From: Bacteroidales bacterium UBA6244
GTDB taxonomy: Bacteria; Bacteroidota; Bacteroidia; Bacteroidales; F082
Direction: 5' to 3'
Length of the DNA: 63,167 bases
NCBI GenBank assembly: GCA_002440885.1
Contig: DJVY01000186.1
Location: 1-63,167 of the forward strand
Below the pieces are notes generated by a model that saw only the letters and a program-made list of their open reading frames with translations, was not told the origin of the DNA and did not search any database. Every line of letters starts with the position of its first letter. Positions within the stretch are counted from its first letter, which is position 1. The position numbers were made by a program, and so were the translations under genes. Positions 44,404 through 53,425 of this stretch are shown piece by piece.

Positions 44404-46077
44404 TTAAGTTAATTTTTTGTATTTTAATCGTTTAGGTGTGGTGTCGCCCACTCTTTTCTTTTTATTTTCCTCATAATCAGAATAGGAGCCTTCGAAATAC
44501 ACCACTTTTGAGTCGCCTTCGAAGGCCAGAATATGTGTGGCGATGCGGTCGAGAAACCACCTGTCGTGAGAAATTACCACAGCACAACCGGCAAAATTTT
44601 CAAGTCCTTCTTCGAGGGCGCGAAGGGTATTTACATCGATGTCGTTGGTAGGCTCATCCAGCAAAAGCACGTTGGCTTCTTGCTTCAGGGTCATGGCCAG
44701 ATGCAACCGGTTACGTTCTCCGCCGGAGAGCACCCCGGCTTTTTTACCCTGATCAGTTCCACTGAAATTGAAACGAGAAACATAGGCGCGGGAATTCATG
44801 GTACGGTTTCCAAGCGGGATAATATCATGACCACCTGAAATCACCTCCCATACATTTTTTTCCGGATCGATGTCGGTATGTGCCTGATCAACATAGCCCA
44901 CCTGAACTGTATCGCCGACCTCAAAATAGCCACTATCAGGTGATTCCAGTCCCATGATTAACCTGAAAAGGGTAGTTTTGCCAGCCCCGTTAGGCCCAAT
45001 CACACCAACGATGCCTCCTGGTGGCAAACTGAAATCAAGTCCGTCGAAAAGTAATTTGTCGCCATACGCTTTCCGAAGTCCTTTTGCTTCAACCACTTTG
45101 CTTCCCAGACGGTTACCATTGGGTATAAAAAGTTCGAGTTGTTCTTCTTTCGTCTTCCCATCATCGGCCAGCAGTTTCTCATAATTGGAGATGCGTGCTT
45201 TCGATTTGGCATGACGCGCTTTTGGAGCCATGCGCACCCATTCCAGCTCACGTTCCAGCGTTTTCCGGCGTTTGCTTGCTGTTTTTTCTTCCAGTGCCAG
45301 GCGTTTTGTCTTTTGCTCTAACCATCCGCTGTAGTTTCCTTGCCATGGAATGCCGCGTCCGCGATCAAGTTCCAATATCCATCCCGCTACATTATCGAGG
45401 AAATAACGGTCGTGGGTAACAGCAATTACTGTTCCTTTGTACTGTTTCAGGTGGTTCTCGAGCCACTCTACAGATTCGGCATCGAGGTGGTTGGTAGGCT
45501 CATCAAGTAGCAGGATGTCAGGCTCTTTTAGCAATAAGCGACATAAGGCCACGCGACGGCGTTCGCCACCAGAGAGCACCTTTACCAACTTGGTTTCTTC
45601 AGGACAACGTAGGGCATCCATGGCACGTTCGAGTTTCTGGTCGATCTCCCAACCATCGTGTTGTTCTATGAGTTCGGTGAGTTCTCCTTGCCGTTGAATG
45701 AGCTTGTCCATTTCATCATCCGACATAGGTTCAGAAAATTTCAGGTTTACCTCTTCGTAAGCTTTAAGCAAATCGATAACCTCCTGAACGCCTTCTTCCA
45801 CAATTTCCCGCACCGTTTTGGTGTTGTCGAGTTCGGGCTCTTGCTCTAAAAGGCCGATGGTATAGCCTTTGGCGAAAACTACTTCGCCATTATATGCGCT
45901 ATCGACTCCGGCTATAATACGCAACAGGGTAGACTTTCCTGATCCGTTTAGGCCAATGATGCCGATTTTGGCTCCATAGAAGAAAGACAGATAAATATCC
46001 TTAATGATTTCGCGGTTTGGTGGCACAATTTTGCTTACACCTACCATTGAAAAGATGATTTTTTTGTCGTCGGACAT
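44404..46077 (-). CDS. ettA: Energy-dependent translational throttle EttA (ABC-F)
   Basis: A ribosome-associated ABC-F ATPase, 557 residues, with two ATPase domains and no transmembrane part. Walker A motifs are GLNGSGKSTLL and GPNGAGKTTLF; signatures are LSGGERRRVALCRLLL and LSGGERNRLHLAMTL; Walker B motifs are ILLLDEPTNHLD and VLLLDEPTNDID. The linker with the P-site tRNA interaction motif (WLEQKTKRLALEEKTASKRRKTLERELEWVRMAPKARHAKSK in parts) identifies EttA rather than Uup. It senses the ATP/ADP ratio and gates the first elongation steps. It is monocistronic or followed by the DUF1456 gene. Confidence 0.95.
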   Translation of the reverse strand: MSDDKKIIFSMVGVSKIVPPNREIIKDIYLSFFYGAKIGIIGLNGSGKSTLLRIIAGVDSAYNGEVVFAKGYTIGLLEQEPELDNTKTVREIVEEGVQEVIDLLKAYEEVNLKFSEPMSDDEMDKLIQRQGELTELIEQHDGWEIDQKLERAMDALRCPEETKLVKVLSGGERRRVALCRLLLKEPDILLLDEPTNHLDAESVEWLENHLKQYKGTVIAVTHDRYFLDNVAGWILELDRGRGIPWQGNYSGWLEQKTKRLALEEKTASKRRKTLERELEWVRMAPKARHAKSKARISNYEKLLADDGKTKEEQLELFIPNGNRLGSKVVEAKGLRKAYGDKLLFDGLDFSLPPGGIVGVIGPNGAGKTTLFRLIMGLESPDSGYFEVGDTVQVGYVDQAHTDIDPEKNVWEVISGGHDIIPLGNRTMNSRAYVSRFNFSGTDQGKKAGVLSGGERNRLHLAMTLKQEANVLLLDEPTNDIDVNTLRALEEGLENFAGCAVVISHDRWFLDRIATHILAFEGDSKVVYFEGSYSDYEENKKKRVGDTTPKRLKYKKLT

Positions 46078-46170
46078 AGCCAGATTTTTTTTGCAACTCC
46101 CGGTTACCGGGCTTTCTTGTTAACTACTTAAGGAGGCAAATTTAATACTTTTATGCTTAGGTTTATAAGT

Positions 46171-46246
46171 GGGAAGCGGGGAGCTGGAAGTCGGGAGTGG
46201 GAAGCTGGAAGTGGGGAGCTGGAAGTGGGGAGCTGGAAGCTGGAAG
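46171..46246. repeat. GGGAGCTGGAAGT tandem repeats
   Basis: About 76 bases made of imperfect tandem copies of a 13-14 base unit such as GGGGAGCTGGAAGT (three or four clear copies plus fragments), between ettA and the membrane-protein gene at 46315. Such simple repeats may vary in copy number, but a function is not known. Confidence 0.7.
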
Positions 46247-46314
46247 TTCTTTTTCTTCTGGTTTAACCAATTACTTGTGTATTTTTGTCGGTGTTTCAAT
46301 TTTATTGTGATTGT

Positions 46315-48129
46315 ATGAATTCAAATTGGCGGACTTTGGTCTTTCTCTTTTCAACGTTGCTTTTGAATTTTCTGTTTGTCAATTTGGTTTTGTTACCAAA
46401 ACCCAATGCTGTATTCATTGATGGTGACGGCAGCGGACATTATGCTTACCTCCCTGCAATCCTGCTTAACCATTCGGTTGATTTTTCAGCGGTTTTAGCA
46501 AGCGAAAAAGCCAGAAAGAGCGCTGATTACGTAGGACATAACTACCATGAAATAAATGGAGTCACCATTAACAAATTCACTTCCGGAACAGCGATTATGT
46601 TGTTGCCATTTTTTATTATGGCTGCCATTATTTCGCTTTGGGCGGGCTTGCCTGTGGATGGCTACAACATTGTTTTTCAGTATGCAGTAGGTGTAGGGGC
46701 TGTTTTCTGGTGCACTATCGGATTGTTTTTTTTAATCAAATTACTGGTGCTTTTTCACATTTCGCGCAGGGTGGCTGGCAGGGCTGCTGTACTTGGGTTG
46801 TTTTCCACCAACCTGTTTATGTACACCTATATAGCACCTTCCTTTTCACATGTATATTCGTTTTCGGTCATTGCCGCTTTTGCGTATTTTATCGCTCGCT
46901 TTTTTCTGAATTACAAAGCAGGAGACCTGTACTTTGCTTCCTTTCTTTTTGGTATGATTATCGTCATTCGTCCGGTAAACGGTTTGGCTGTTTTGCTTGT
47001 GCCTTTTCTGGCTGGTGGTTTCCCCGCATTGTGGAAGTGGGTACGAAACAAATTGTCGGGCAGGTTAGTTCTTATTTCGTTGCTGATTTTCGTTTTTGCG
47101 TTAAGTCCTCAGATTATCATTAACTTTTTACAGACCGGCAGCCTATGGATAGATGGGTATCGTGAGGAGGGTTTTGACTTTTTGACCCCACATTTTCTGG
47201 ATTTTTTATTTAGTTATCAAAAGGGCTGGTTCGTTTTTACTCCCTTGATGTTGCTTTTATTTCCTTCAGCGATCTTCCTGTATCACCGGAAAAGGGAATC
47301 ATTCTACCCGTTCCTGTTCTTTTTCATACCAATGGTATATGTATTCTCAAGCTGGTGGAACTGGTTTTATGGCGACAGCTTCGGCATGCGGCCTATGGTG
47401 GATTATTACGCGGTTTTCATTTTAATCATAGCCACCTATTATTTTAATGCTAAGAGCAAGTATACCAAGAAGTTGGTGCTGGCTTTTATTGGGGTTGCCT
47501 TGTTTTTAAACCTTTTCCAGACATACCAATATGCTATCGGAATCATTCACCCGGATTCGATGAATAAAAAGGCTTACTGGCATGTGTTCCTACGAAGTGA
47601 TGACAATTACAGGGGTGTTGTGGCGGGTAATGATGAATATTATTACGGAAAACTGGATGAAATTCCCTTCGTGTCTTCTTTAAACACCATCGATCGGCTG
47701 CCTGTTGGTTGGACTTTAAACGAGAAATCTGTTATGTATAACCCGGAAGCAGGAAGTTTGGTTATTGAACAGAACAACGCATTGATATACAGCCCCTCCT
47801 ATGTTTATCCCTATCCCGATCATTGGCGTGACACTACAAAAGTTTATGTGAGGTTTAGTTTCAGTTATCTGGAGAAGGAAGTCGATGCCGCACTAAATGC
47901 TTTGGTGGTTGTTGATATTATCGATTCATTTGGACAACATCCTTTTTACAAGGCATTTCGGTTCAAACGTCTTCCGGATGGAACAACTGGTCTTTGGCGT
48001 AAAGGATCTGTGGGGTTCAAGCTCCCGCCCCATAGCGCAGATTATGAGCAGATAAAGTTTTATATTTGGAACAGAGAAGCACAAAACTATTTGCTCGATA
48101 GCCTGCAAATAGAGATGTACTATTATTAA
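46315..48129 (+). CDS. Large integral membrane protein, possible GT-C-type glycosyltransferase
   Basis: A 604-residue protein with about ten to twelve hydrophobic helices across residues ~5-430 and a soluble C-terminal domain (~440-604) that looks beta-rich (LVIEQNNALIYSPSYVYPYPDHWRDTTKVYVRFSFSYLE in parts). The first extracytoplasmic loop begins FIDGDGSGHYAYLPAILL; a D-x-D-like GDGSGH and the general topology resemble GT-C enzymes (ArnT/PMT type) that use lipid-linked sugars. No family signature is certain. The ATG at 46315 (MNSNWRTLVF) is preferred over a TTG at 46285. It is downstream of the tandem repeats and 32 bases before the GNAT gene. Confidence 0.65.
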   Translation: MNSNWRTLVFLFSTLLLNFLFVNLVLLPKPNAVFIDGDGSGHYAYLPAILLNHSVDFSAVLASEKARKSADYVGHNYHEINGVTINKFTSGTAIMLLPFFIMAAIISLWAGLPVDGYNIVFQYAVGVGAVFWCTIGLFFLIKLLVLFHISRRVAGRAAVLGLFSTNLFMYTYIAPSFSHVYSFSVIAAFAYFIARFFLNYKAGDLYFASFLFGMIIVIRPVNGLAVLLVPFLAGGFPALWKWVRNKLSGRLVLISLLIFVFALSPQIIINFLQTGSLWIDGYREEGFDFLTPHFLDFLFSYQKGWFVFTPLMLLLFPSAIFLYHRKRESFYPFLFFFIPMVYVFSSWWNWFYGDSFGMRPMVDYYAVFILIIATYYFNAKSKYTKKLVLAFIGVALFLNLFQTYQYAIGIIHPDSMNKKAYWHVFLRSDDNYRGVVAGNDEYYYGKLDEIPFVSSLNTIDRLPVGWTLNEKSVMYNPEAGSLVIEQNNALIYSPSYVYPYPDHWRDTTKVYVRFSFSYLEKEVDAALNALVVVDIIDSFGQHPFYKAFRFKRLPDGTTGLWRKGSVGFKLPPHSADYEQIKFYIWNREAQNYLLDSLQIEMYYY

Positions 48130-48161
48130 CAATTTAGAATAAAAACTCCTTTTCACAAATA

Positions 48162-48707
48162 ATGAATATCATGATAATAAAGGTTGATGAGGATATTGAA
48201 TTAAAACAGCTAAGCAGAAGCGATTCTCGAGATATTTTTAAGACTATTGATAGTCAAAGAGTTTATTTGGGTAAATGGCTTCCTTTTATCGAATTTACAA
48301 ACGTACTGGCAGATACAGAGAAATTTGTGGATTCAGTGGTTAATGCACCCGATAGTAGATTCGAATACATTTTTACGATACGCAAGCGAAAGGAGTTTGT
48401 TGGGCTAATTGGCTTTAAGGATACAGATAGATCGAATAAAAAAACAGAAATAGGTTATTGGATTTCTGAACACTTTCAAAAGCAAGGCATTGTGACCAAA
48501 TCGGTTGCTAAACTCTGTGATTTTGCTTTCAACACACTTCATATGAACAGAATACAGATAAAGTGCGCCGTTGAAAATATCCAGAGCAAAAAAATTCCTC
48601 AAAGGCTTGGCTTTGCATTTGAAGGGACTGAACGACAAGGTGAATTGCTTACGGGTAATGTTTTTGCGGATCTGTCAATTTATAGCAAGCTAAAATCTGA
48701 TGGTTAA
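48162..48707 (+). CDS. GNAT N-acetyltransferase (RimL-like)
   Basis: A 181-residue acetyltransferase of the RimJ/RimL subgroup. Motif A contains the acetyl-CoA binding EIGYWISEHFQKQGIVTKSVAKL, with Q-x-x-G-x-x-T instead of the classical QxxGxG, and motif B the block LHMNRIQIKCAVENIQSKKIPQRLGF. The C-terminus has FEGTERQGELL, the typical strand before the end. Substrate is unknown; relatives acetylate ribosomal protein L7/L12 N-termini or antibiotics. The gene follows the membrane protein by about 32 bases on the same strand and converges with the copper operon. Confidence 0.82.
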   Translation: MNIMIIKVDEDIELKQLSRSDSRDIFKTIDSQRVYLGKWLPFIEFTNVLADTEKFVDSVVNAPDSRFEYIFTIRKRKEFVGLIGFKDTDRSNKKTEIGYWISEHFQKQGIVTKSVAKLCDFAFNTLHMNRIQIKCAVENIQSKKIPQRLGFAFEGTERQGELLTGNVFADLSIYSKLKSDG

Positions 48708-48745
48708 AAAGCGATCTTCAGTTTTGAGACCGCAGGTACCAACGC

Positions 48746-49891
48746 TCATTCCTCATCCGGAAAATGTTCAGGTTTACTAAAATTGGGGTTTGTCAGAAAA
48801 GAATCGTCACGCAGGGTGCGTATAAAACTCAACAGATCTTCGCGCTCGGTGGGGGTTAGTCTTACACCACCATTGGCTACATGGTGCATCAACGGGCTTA
48901 TTGAAGGGGAATTGACAACAGCCGTTGAATAGAAATCAATCACATCATCCAGTGTTTCAAAACGCCCGTCATGCATATATGGTCCCTGGAGTTCAATGTT
49001 TCGCATGGTAGTGGCCTTGTATGCCCCAATGTCCATAGGATCACCGGTAATTGAGAAGCGATCCATCGGGTCGGTAAAGAGGGTGTCCTTGCCATCGTTA
49101 TAATACAGGTGTGTTGTAAACAACGGGTTTCCAAAGCCACCATGACAATGAAAACAATCGGCTCCTTCTTCGGTGGTAAAAAGCACATATCCATTTAATT
49201 CCGAGGGAGAAAGCTGCAGCTCGCCACGCATATACTTATCGAATCGTGAATCGGCCGAAATCAGGGTGCGTATAAATTGAGCTATGGCTTTTTCAATGTG
49301 GGTAAAAGTTATTTGGCTGCTGCCGAAAGCCTTTTCAAATAATTCAGGATAGCCGTTTAAGCTTTGAAACAGGTTTTTAATTCGGGTGGTGTCGCCATCC
49401 ATTTCATCGGAAGCCAAAACTGCCAAGCGGACAAAATCTTCAAGGTTTCGTAACTGTGGATCGGGATTGTCAGGATAAAGAAACCCATTCCAGCCATATC
49501 CTGTGGAGTTCCAAACCAAATTAATCATAGGAAGCATAACATGGTGGGTTTGTAATCCTGTAAGTCCATGTGGGAAACCACCAGGAAAATCAGGATGGTC
49601 TATGCCAGCCTCAAACGAACGTTCCTGCCGGTGGCAGGTAGCGCAGCTCATGAGCGAATCCGGATGGGTGCGCCCTGAAAGTCGTCCATCGTAAAACAAA
49701 TACCTTCCCAATTCAATACCCTCAACAGTCATGGGGTTGTTTTCCGGTATATTCAATTTGGTAGGAAACCCAAAAGGAATATCAATTTCGTATGGCGTTG
49801 GTTGATAGGGAATTTCCTTTGTCTCTTTCTTGCACGACAGGATACATGAAAGTAGCCATAACAAGGTTATGATGGTATACAGAGCTTTCAT
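48746..49891 (-). CDS. MbnH/MauG-like di-haem peroxidase, lipoprotein
   Basis: A 381-residue di-haem c-type enzyme of the cytochrome c peroxidase/MauG superfamily. A lipobox (LSCILSC, acylated Cys20) anchors it in a membrane. The two haem sites are CATCH (C83-H87) and CFHCH (C246-H250); the conserved TTMRNIELQGPYMHDGRF segment is the calcium/peroxide site region of the family. Its start overlaps the MbnP gene stop by four bases. In Methylosinus, MbnH oxidises a tryptophan of MbnP to kynurenine to build a copper site; the same pairing here makes that reaction likely, although a simple H2O2-removing peroxidase remains possible. It needs the cytochrome c assembly proteins encoded elsewhere (ccsBA). 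Confidence 0.88.
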   Translation of the reverse strand: MKALYTIITLLWLLSCILSCKKETKEIPYQPTPYEIDIPFGFPTKLNIPENNPMTVEGIELGRYLFYDGRLSGRTHPDSLMSCATCHRQERSFEAGIDHPDFPGGFPHGLTGLQTHHVMLPMINLVWNSTGYGWNGFLYPDNPDPQLRNLEDFVRLAVLASDEMDGDTTRIKNLFQSLNGYPELFEKAFGSSQITFTHIEKAIAQFIRTLISADSRFDKYMRGELQLSPSELNGYVLFTTEEGADCFHCHGGFGNPLFTTHLYYNDGKDTLFTDPMDRFSITGDPMDIGAYKATTMRNIELQGPYMHDGRFETLDDVIDFYSTAVVNSPSISPLMHHVANGGVRLTPTEREDLLSFIRTLRDDSFLTNPNFSKPEHFPDEE

Positions 49892-50697
49892 TTTGCATCG
49901 ATGTTTTTAACCTTAAAGACGTCCCATCCGTTTTGCACACCCAGAATCATGGCTTCCTGATTCTGCATGATGTCGCCGCCCCAGGTGTTGTGGTCGTATA
50001 AGTTGGGCGATTGAAACCAGTTTTCAACCTGCATAACAAGCTCAATGTTAGTGGTTTGATTGGCTGTAATGCTGAAAGCAGATTGGGGGAGTTCAACAGT
50101 AAAATAGTTCTGAACGAATGAGGTAATTGAATCGGGATAGGAATAGTATATTTGGCCAATCCCCAGATGAAAATCGAAAGGAACAACCTGATTTGAGGGA
50201 TTAAGCCATTTGCCGTTGAGTTTCATGTAATGGTATCCCCCGCCGAGGTTATCGGGCCAGAACATAAACGATTCGGGAGGGTTGACGAACATCAGTGTTT
50301 GGTTTTTTACTTCATTTATGCCAAAAGTAAATGAAAGTCTCGCGTAATCGCCTGGTTCAATTTCATCTTTAAAAAGATAGTCGTGTGTGTCCGGCAGATC
50401 GGTGTCTACATAGTGTATGTCTTCCCATGCATCGAGGAGTATTTTTCTACCATCGGTGTGATGTAAGGTAACATCCGAAATGAAATACTGTATTTCATTT
50501 ACAAGATACTTGTTTCCTGCCGCGTTGGTATAGCGCATGGTATCGAAGACAATGGGCGCTTGATCAACTTCGTGGTCGAAGTGGAGGGTTAGTTTCCCTG
50601 TTGTTGGTTCCGGAGTTTCTGTTTTCGAGGTACAGCCTGAAACCACAAGTATCCCAATTATAGTGAATAATGTGATGTTGATCTTTAGTAAAAACAT
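49888..50697 (-). CDS. MbnP-family copper-binding lipoprotein
   Basis: A 269-residue exported protein with a lipobox VVSGC (Cys22). The fold marks are GKLTLHFDHEVDQAPIVFD near the start, the NEIQYFISDVTL block, LSFTFGINEVKNQ and FMFWPDNLGGGYHYMKLNGKW, the last holding W147, conserved in the family, and a later ENWFQSPNLYDHNTWGGD segment with W227 and W239. MbnP proteins bind one copper after a tryptophan becomes kynurenine through MbnH. I see several candidate tryptophans but cannot say which is modified. The gene sits between a small lipoprotein gene (12 bases away) and the MbnH gene (ATGA overlap), so all are co-expressed. A role in moving copper away from the receptor is inferred. Confidence 0.87.
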   Translation of the reverse strand: MFLLKINITLFTIIGILVVSGCTSKTETPEPTTGKLTLHFDHEVDQAPIVFDTMRYTNAAGNKYLVNEIQYFISDVTLHHTDGRKILLDAWEDIHYVDTDLPDTHDYLFKDEIEPGDYARLSFTFGINEVKNQTLMFVNPPESFMFWPDNLGGGYHYMKLNGKWLNPSNQVVPFDFHLGIGQIYYSYPDSITSFVQNYFTVELPQSAFSITANQTTNIELVMQVENWFQSPNLYDHNTWGGDIMQNQEAMILGVQNGWDVFKVKNIDAK

Positions 50698-50709
50698 TTG
50701 TTAAAGGTC

Positions 50710-51078
50710 TTAATTGTAAGGAATCGTACCACTTACGGTAAGGTATTTAATGGTGTCGTAGCGGCTGCTTCCCTGTTTATAAACTTTGCCATCAATAAGT
50801 ATTTGCAACAACAAACCTGAATAGATATCATTGTATTTTCCCGACAGGTAAACAATTTCGCCTTCCTCGGCCATAAGGTCAAACTTCCACACATCAGCCG
50901 CACTTTCCGGAGTTACGTTAACCGTAATCAATTCGTTGTTCGCGTTCTGATACTGGAGAGTGAATTCTGAAACAGCACCTGTTGCTTTATAGGTGACTTT
51001 TTTTTGGGTCAAATCGTTGCATGCGCCAAACAGAATTAGCAAGGTTACAATACTGAGTGTTTTTATTATAAGTTTCAT
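50710..51078 (-). CDS. Small MmpS-like lipoprotein of the copper operon
   Basis: A 122-residue predicted lipoprotein: signal MKLIIKTLSIVTLLILFGAC, with Cys20 as acylated residue. The mature chain is a beta-rich domain with VTYKATGAVSEFTLQY, a middle VTPESAADVWKFDL and a final LLLQILIDGKVYKQGSSRYDTIKYLTVSGT, which resembles the small beta-sandwich of MmpS/TonB-accessory lipoproteins. It has no conserved Cys or Met cluster for metal besides ordinary residues. It lies ten bases after the receptor stop and twelve bases before MbnP, so it is a fixed member of the operon. Its role (for example handing copper from the receptor to MbnP, or helping receptor assembly) is open. Confidence 0.8.
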   Translation of the reverse strand: MKLIIKTLSIVTLLILFGACNDLTQKKVTYKATGAVSEFTLQYQNANNELITVNVTPESAADVWKFDLMAEEGEIVYLSGKYNDIYSGLLLQILIDGKVYKQGSSRYDTIKYLTVSGTIPYN

Positions 51079-51088
51079 TTTTAATGTT

Positions 51089-53425
51089 TTAAAGTGAAAT
51101 AATCAGGTTAAGATAACACACACGACCGGGTTCGAGGTAGGGAGCCGATGATCCAACGATCCTCCGGTTCAGGTGTTCGTAATAGTTTGTGTTGAAGAGG
51201 TTTGAAATACCTCCATAAACTTTCAGGTTCTTGCTGTAAGTGTAAGCGAGCATAAATTCTACTGTGGTAAAGCCGGGAGTAGAGGTTTCGTAATAGGCTT
51301 TGCTGATTTGATTTTGTTCGGCCACAACGCGCACTTTTACACCCGGACTTAATCGACGCTTCATCAGATGGTAGTTAAAAGAAACCGTGGCTTCCAGAGG
51401 CGGGATTTCCGGTAAAGGATCATTTTTTATCGTTTCTTCACCTGTAACCTGCCCGTTTTCAATTATATAATGCGTAGCCTCGGGATTGATGCCAGTGGTA
51501 TAGGCCGCTGTGAGCGAAGCGTCCCATTTAAGTTTTTCCGGGGTGGAGTAAACAAACTCAAAACCTGTGAGATAAGCTTTATCGACGTTTATAAAGCGCT
51601 TCACGCCCAACACTCCTTTTGTTTGGGGTTTAATTTCTGAAGGAGGAACCATGACTGCTGAAATGTAGTTGGTCACAAAGCTGAAAAAGATACCTGCCTG
51701 CAAATTACCCCAACGTGAGTGCTGATAGCCCCAATCGAATTCAATTTCGTGGTTTTCTTCCGGTTTGAGTTTTGGGTTTCCCACGTAGTCGTAATTGTCG
51801 TAACCGACAGGGAGCAAGGTGATGAAACGTTCAGTCATATCAGGACTTCTGACACCTTTTCCAAGTGCTATGCCGAATTTGTTAAACTTGTTGATGTGCC
51901 ATGTCATTCCGCCGCTAAAACTAAAGTTGGTATAATTACTTTTGGTATCGGCATCCAGAAACACGGGGTCACCTGTTGGGGCGTAGCGAACCATAGGATC
52001 GGAGTTGGCCTGATTGAAATCAAGTCGCACAGAGGCTACCCAATCAATTTTGGAGCTAGTAGCTTGGTATTCAGCGAAGAACCCAAGGTTGTTGATTAAG
52101 GCATTGTTCCAGAGTTCCTCGGTAAATGTCGGCATATTGGGTTGCATAATCATGGTTTTGAACCGGTTTCCATCTTTTGTAATGCTTTCGTAACTGCTCC
52201 CGGCCTCAATAACTGACTTTCCTAAATTGAAATTAATGGCGATACGACCTCCTGTGTTGGTGGCTGTAATGTCGGAAATAGCCACTACTGTGTCCGAAAA
52301 TGGCCTGAGTTTATTATCCATGATATGATGCACATCTGATTTGTACACATTAGCTCGTATGAAATTTATCCCTGTTCCGAAACTCGTTCCCAAATAGTTG
52401 AAATCATATATTTCGGTGTCATCAGATCTTTCGTCCATCGGAAGGGTGGGGAAATCAACATTACGACCCTGACTTTTATCGTAGCTCAGAAAGAATTTCT
52501 GACCTTTCAAGGGTTGTACACCGATTTGTCCTTTAATCATTGAAGTATTGGATGCTCCCTGCATTACATCGCCGTTGCCAGCTTTGTAGTCCCCGTATTT
52601 ATTCCAGTTGGCTGAAAAACTATAGGCTAGGAGCTCGTTTCCTCCGCTGACACGTATACGGCTTTTAAATCCTTTGTAATTGGTTTGCCCACCAACTATC
52701 ATGCTCACTTTTGTTTGATAAGTTTCGTAAAACTCTGGTTCGCTGGTTATAAGGCGTAATACCCCTCCGAAAGCAGGTCCATATTTTAAGGCGTAAGGTC
52801 CTTTATAAATGGCAATGTTTTTCAAATCGTTGATGTCGACATGGGCGGTAGCCGGATCCATTCTGTTCGGACAACCCCCTTCAATCTTCGTTCCGCCGTT
52901 TAATTGCACATTAAGTTGACTGTATTTAAATCCCCTGATTACCGGATCGATGCCTAGTGCTCCTTTACGAATTCCTCCAACATTGGGTTCTGACCTTAAA
53001 AACTTTCCGATGTCTTGTTGCGGAGTGCGTTCAAGAGGAGTTATGCCTACATGCAATACCGGATACTGACTTTTCTTTAAGTCACTAAACACTTCAACTT
53101 CTGATAATTGTGTTTGTTTTTCGATCATGTTGATAGTTAGAGGAATAGATAGTCCATCCTTATCAACACTAACCCGCAAGGTGTCAAATCCCAGATGACT
53201 GAATTCAATAACTAGAGGAAGCTTATCGCCCGCGTTAAGCCTGAACAGGCCGCTTTTGCCGGAAGTGGTAGTTTCTCCTGTTTGGATATTCTTAACCGTA
53301 ACAAGTGAAATGGGTTGGCCGTTCCCCTGATCGGTAATTTTCCCTGAAATACTGCCCGACTGAGCTAGCAGTTGAACTCCGGTAAATAAACAGATCAGGC
53401 TTAGAAGGAATCCTTGTGTTTTCAT
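51089..53425 (-). CDS. TonB-dependent receptor, OprC/NosA-like copper receptor
   Basis: A 778-residue outer-membrane receptor. A signal peptide is followed by a carboxypeptidase-regulatory-like domain (~24-100, GSISGKITDQGNGQPIS) typical of Bacteroidota, the plug (~115-230) and the 22-strand barrel, ending in LEPGRVCYLNLIISL. In the plug is GGCPNRMDPATAH with C185 and M189, and in the barrel VHHIMDN with H367 and M369. These match the CxxxM...HxM copper site of OprC of Pseudomonas, with nearly the same separation (178 versus 176 residues between M and H). The gene leads the operon with the lipoprotein, MbnP and MbnH, which strengthens a role in copper uptake. No riboswitch is visible; a 16-base direct repeat lies upstream. 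Confidence 0.92.
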   Translation of the reverse strand: MKTQGFLLSLICLFTGVQLLAQSGSISGKITDQGNGQPISLVTVKNIQTGETTTSGKSGLFRLNAGDKLPLVIEFSHLGFDTLRVSVDKDGLSIPLTINMIEKQTQLSEVEVFSDLKKSQYPVLHVGITPLERTPQQDIGKFLRSEPNVGGIRKGALGIDPVIRGFKYSQLNVQLNGGTKIEGGCPNRMDPATAHVDINDLKNIAIYKGPYALKYGPAFGGVLRLITSEPEFYETYQTKVSMIVGGQTNYKGFKSRIRVSGGNELLAYSFSANWNKYGDYKAGNGDVMQGASNTSMIKGQIGVQPLKGQKFFLSYDKSQGRNVDFPTLPMDERSDDTEIYDFNYLGTSFGTGINFIRANVYKSDVHHIMDNKLRPFSDTVVAISDITATNTGGRIAINFNLGKSVIEAGSSYESITKDGNRFKTMIMQPNMPTFTEELWNNALINNLGFFAEYQATSSKIDWVASVRLDFNQANSDPMVRYAPTGDPVFLDADTKSNYTNFSFSGGMTWHINKFNKFGIALGKGVRSPDMTERFITLLPVGYDNYDYVGNPKLKPEENHEIEFDWGYQHSRWGNLQAGIFFSFVTNYISAVMVPPSEIKPQTKGVLGVKRFINVDKAYLTGFEFVYSTPEKLKWDASLTAAYTTGINPEATHYIIENGQVTGEETIKNDPLPEIPPLEATVSFNYHLMKRRLSPGVKVRVVAEQNQISKAYYETSTPGFTTVEFMLAYTYSKNLKVYGGISNLFNTNYYEHLNRRIVGSSAPYLEPGRVCYLNLIISL

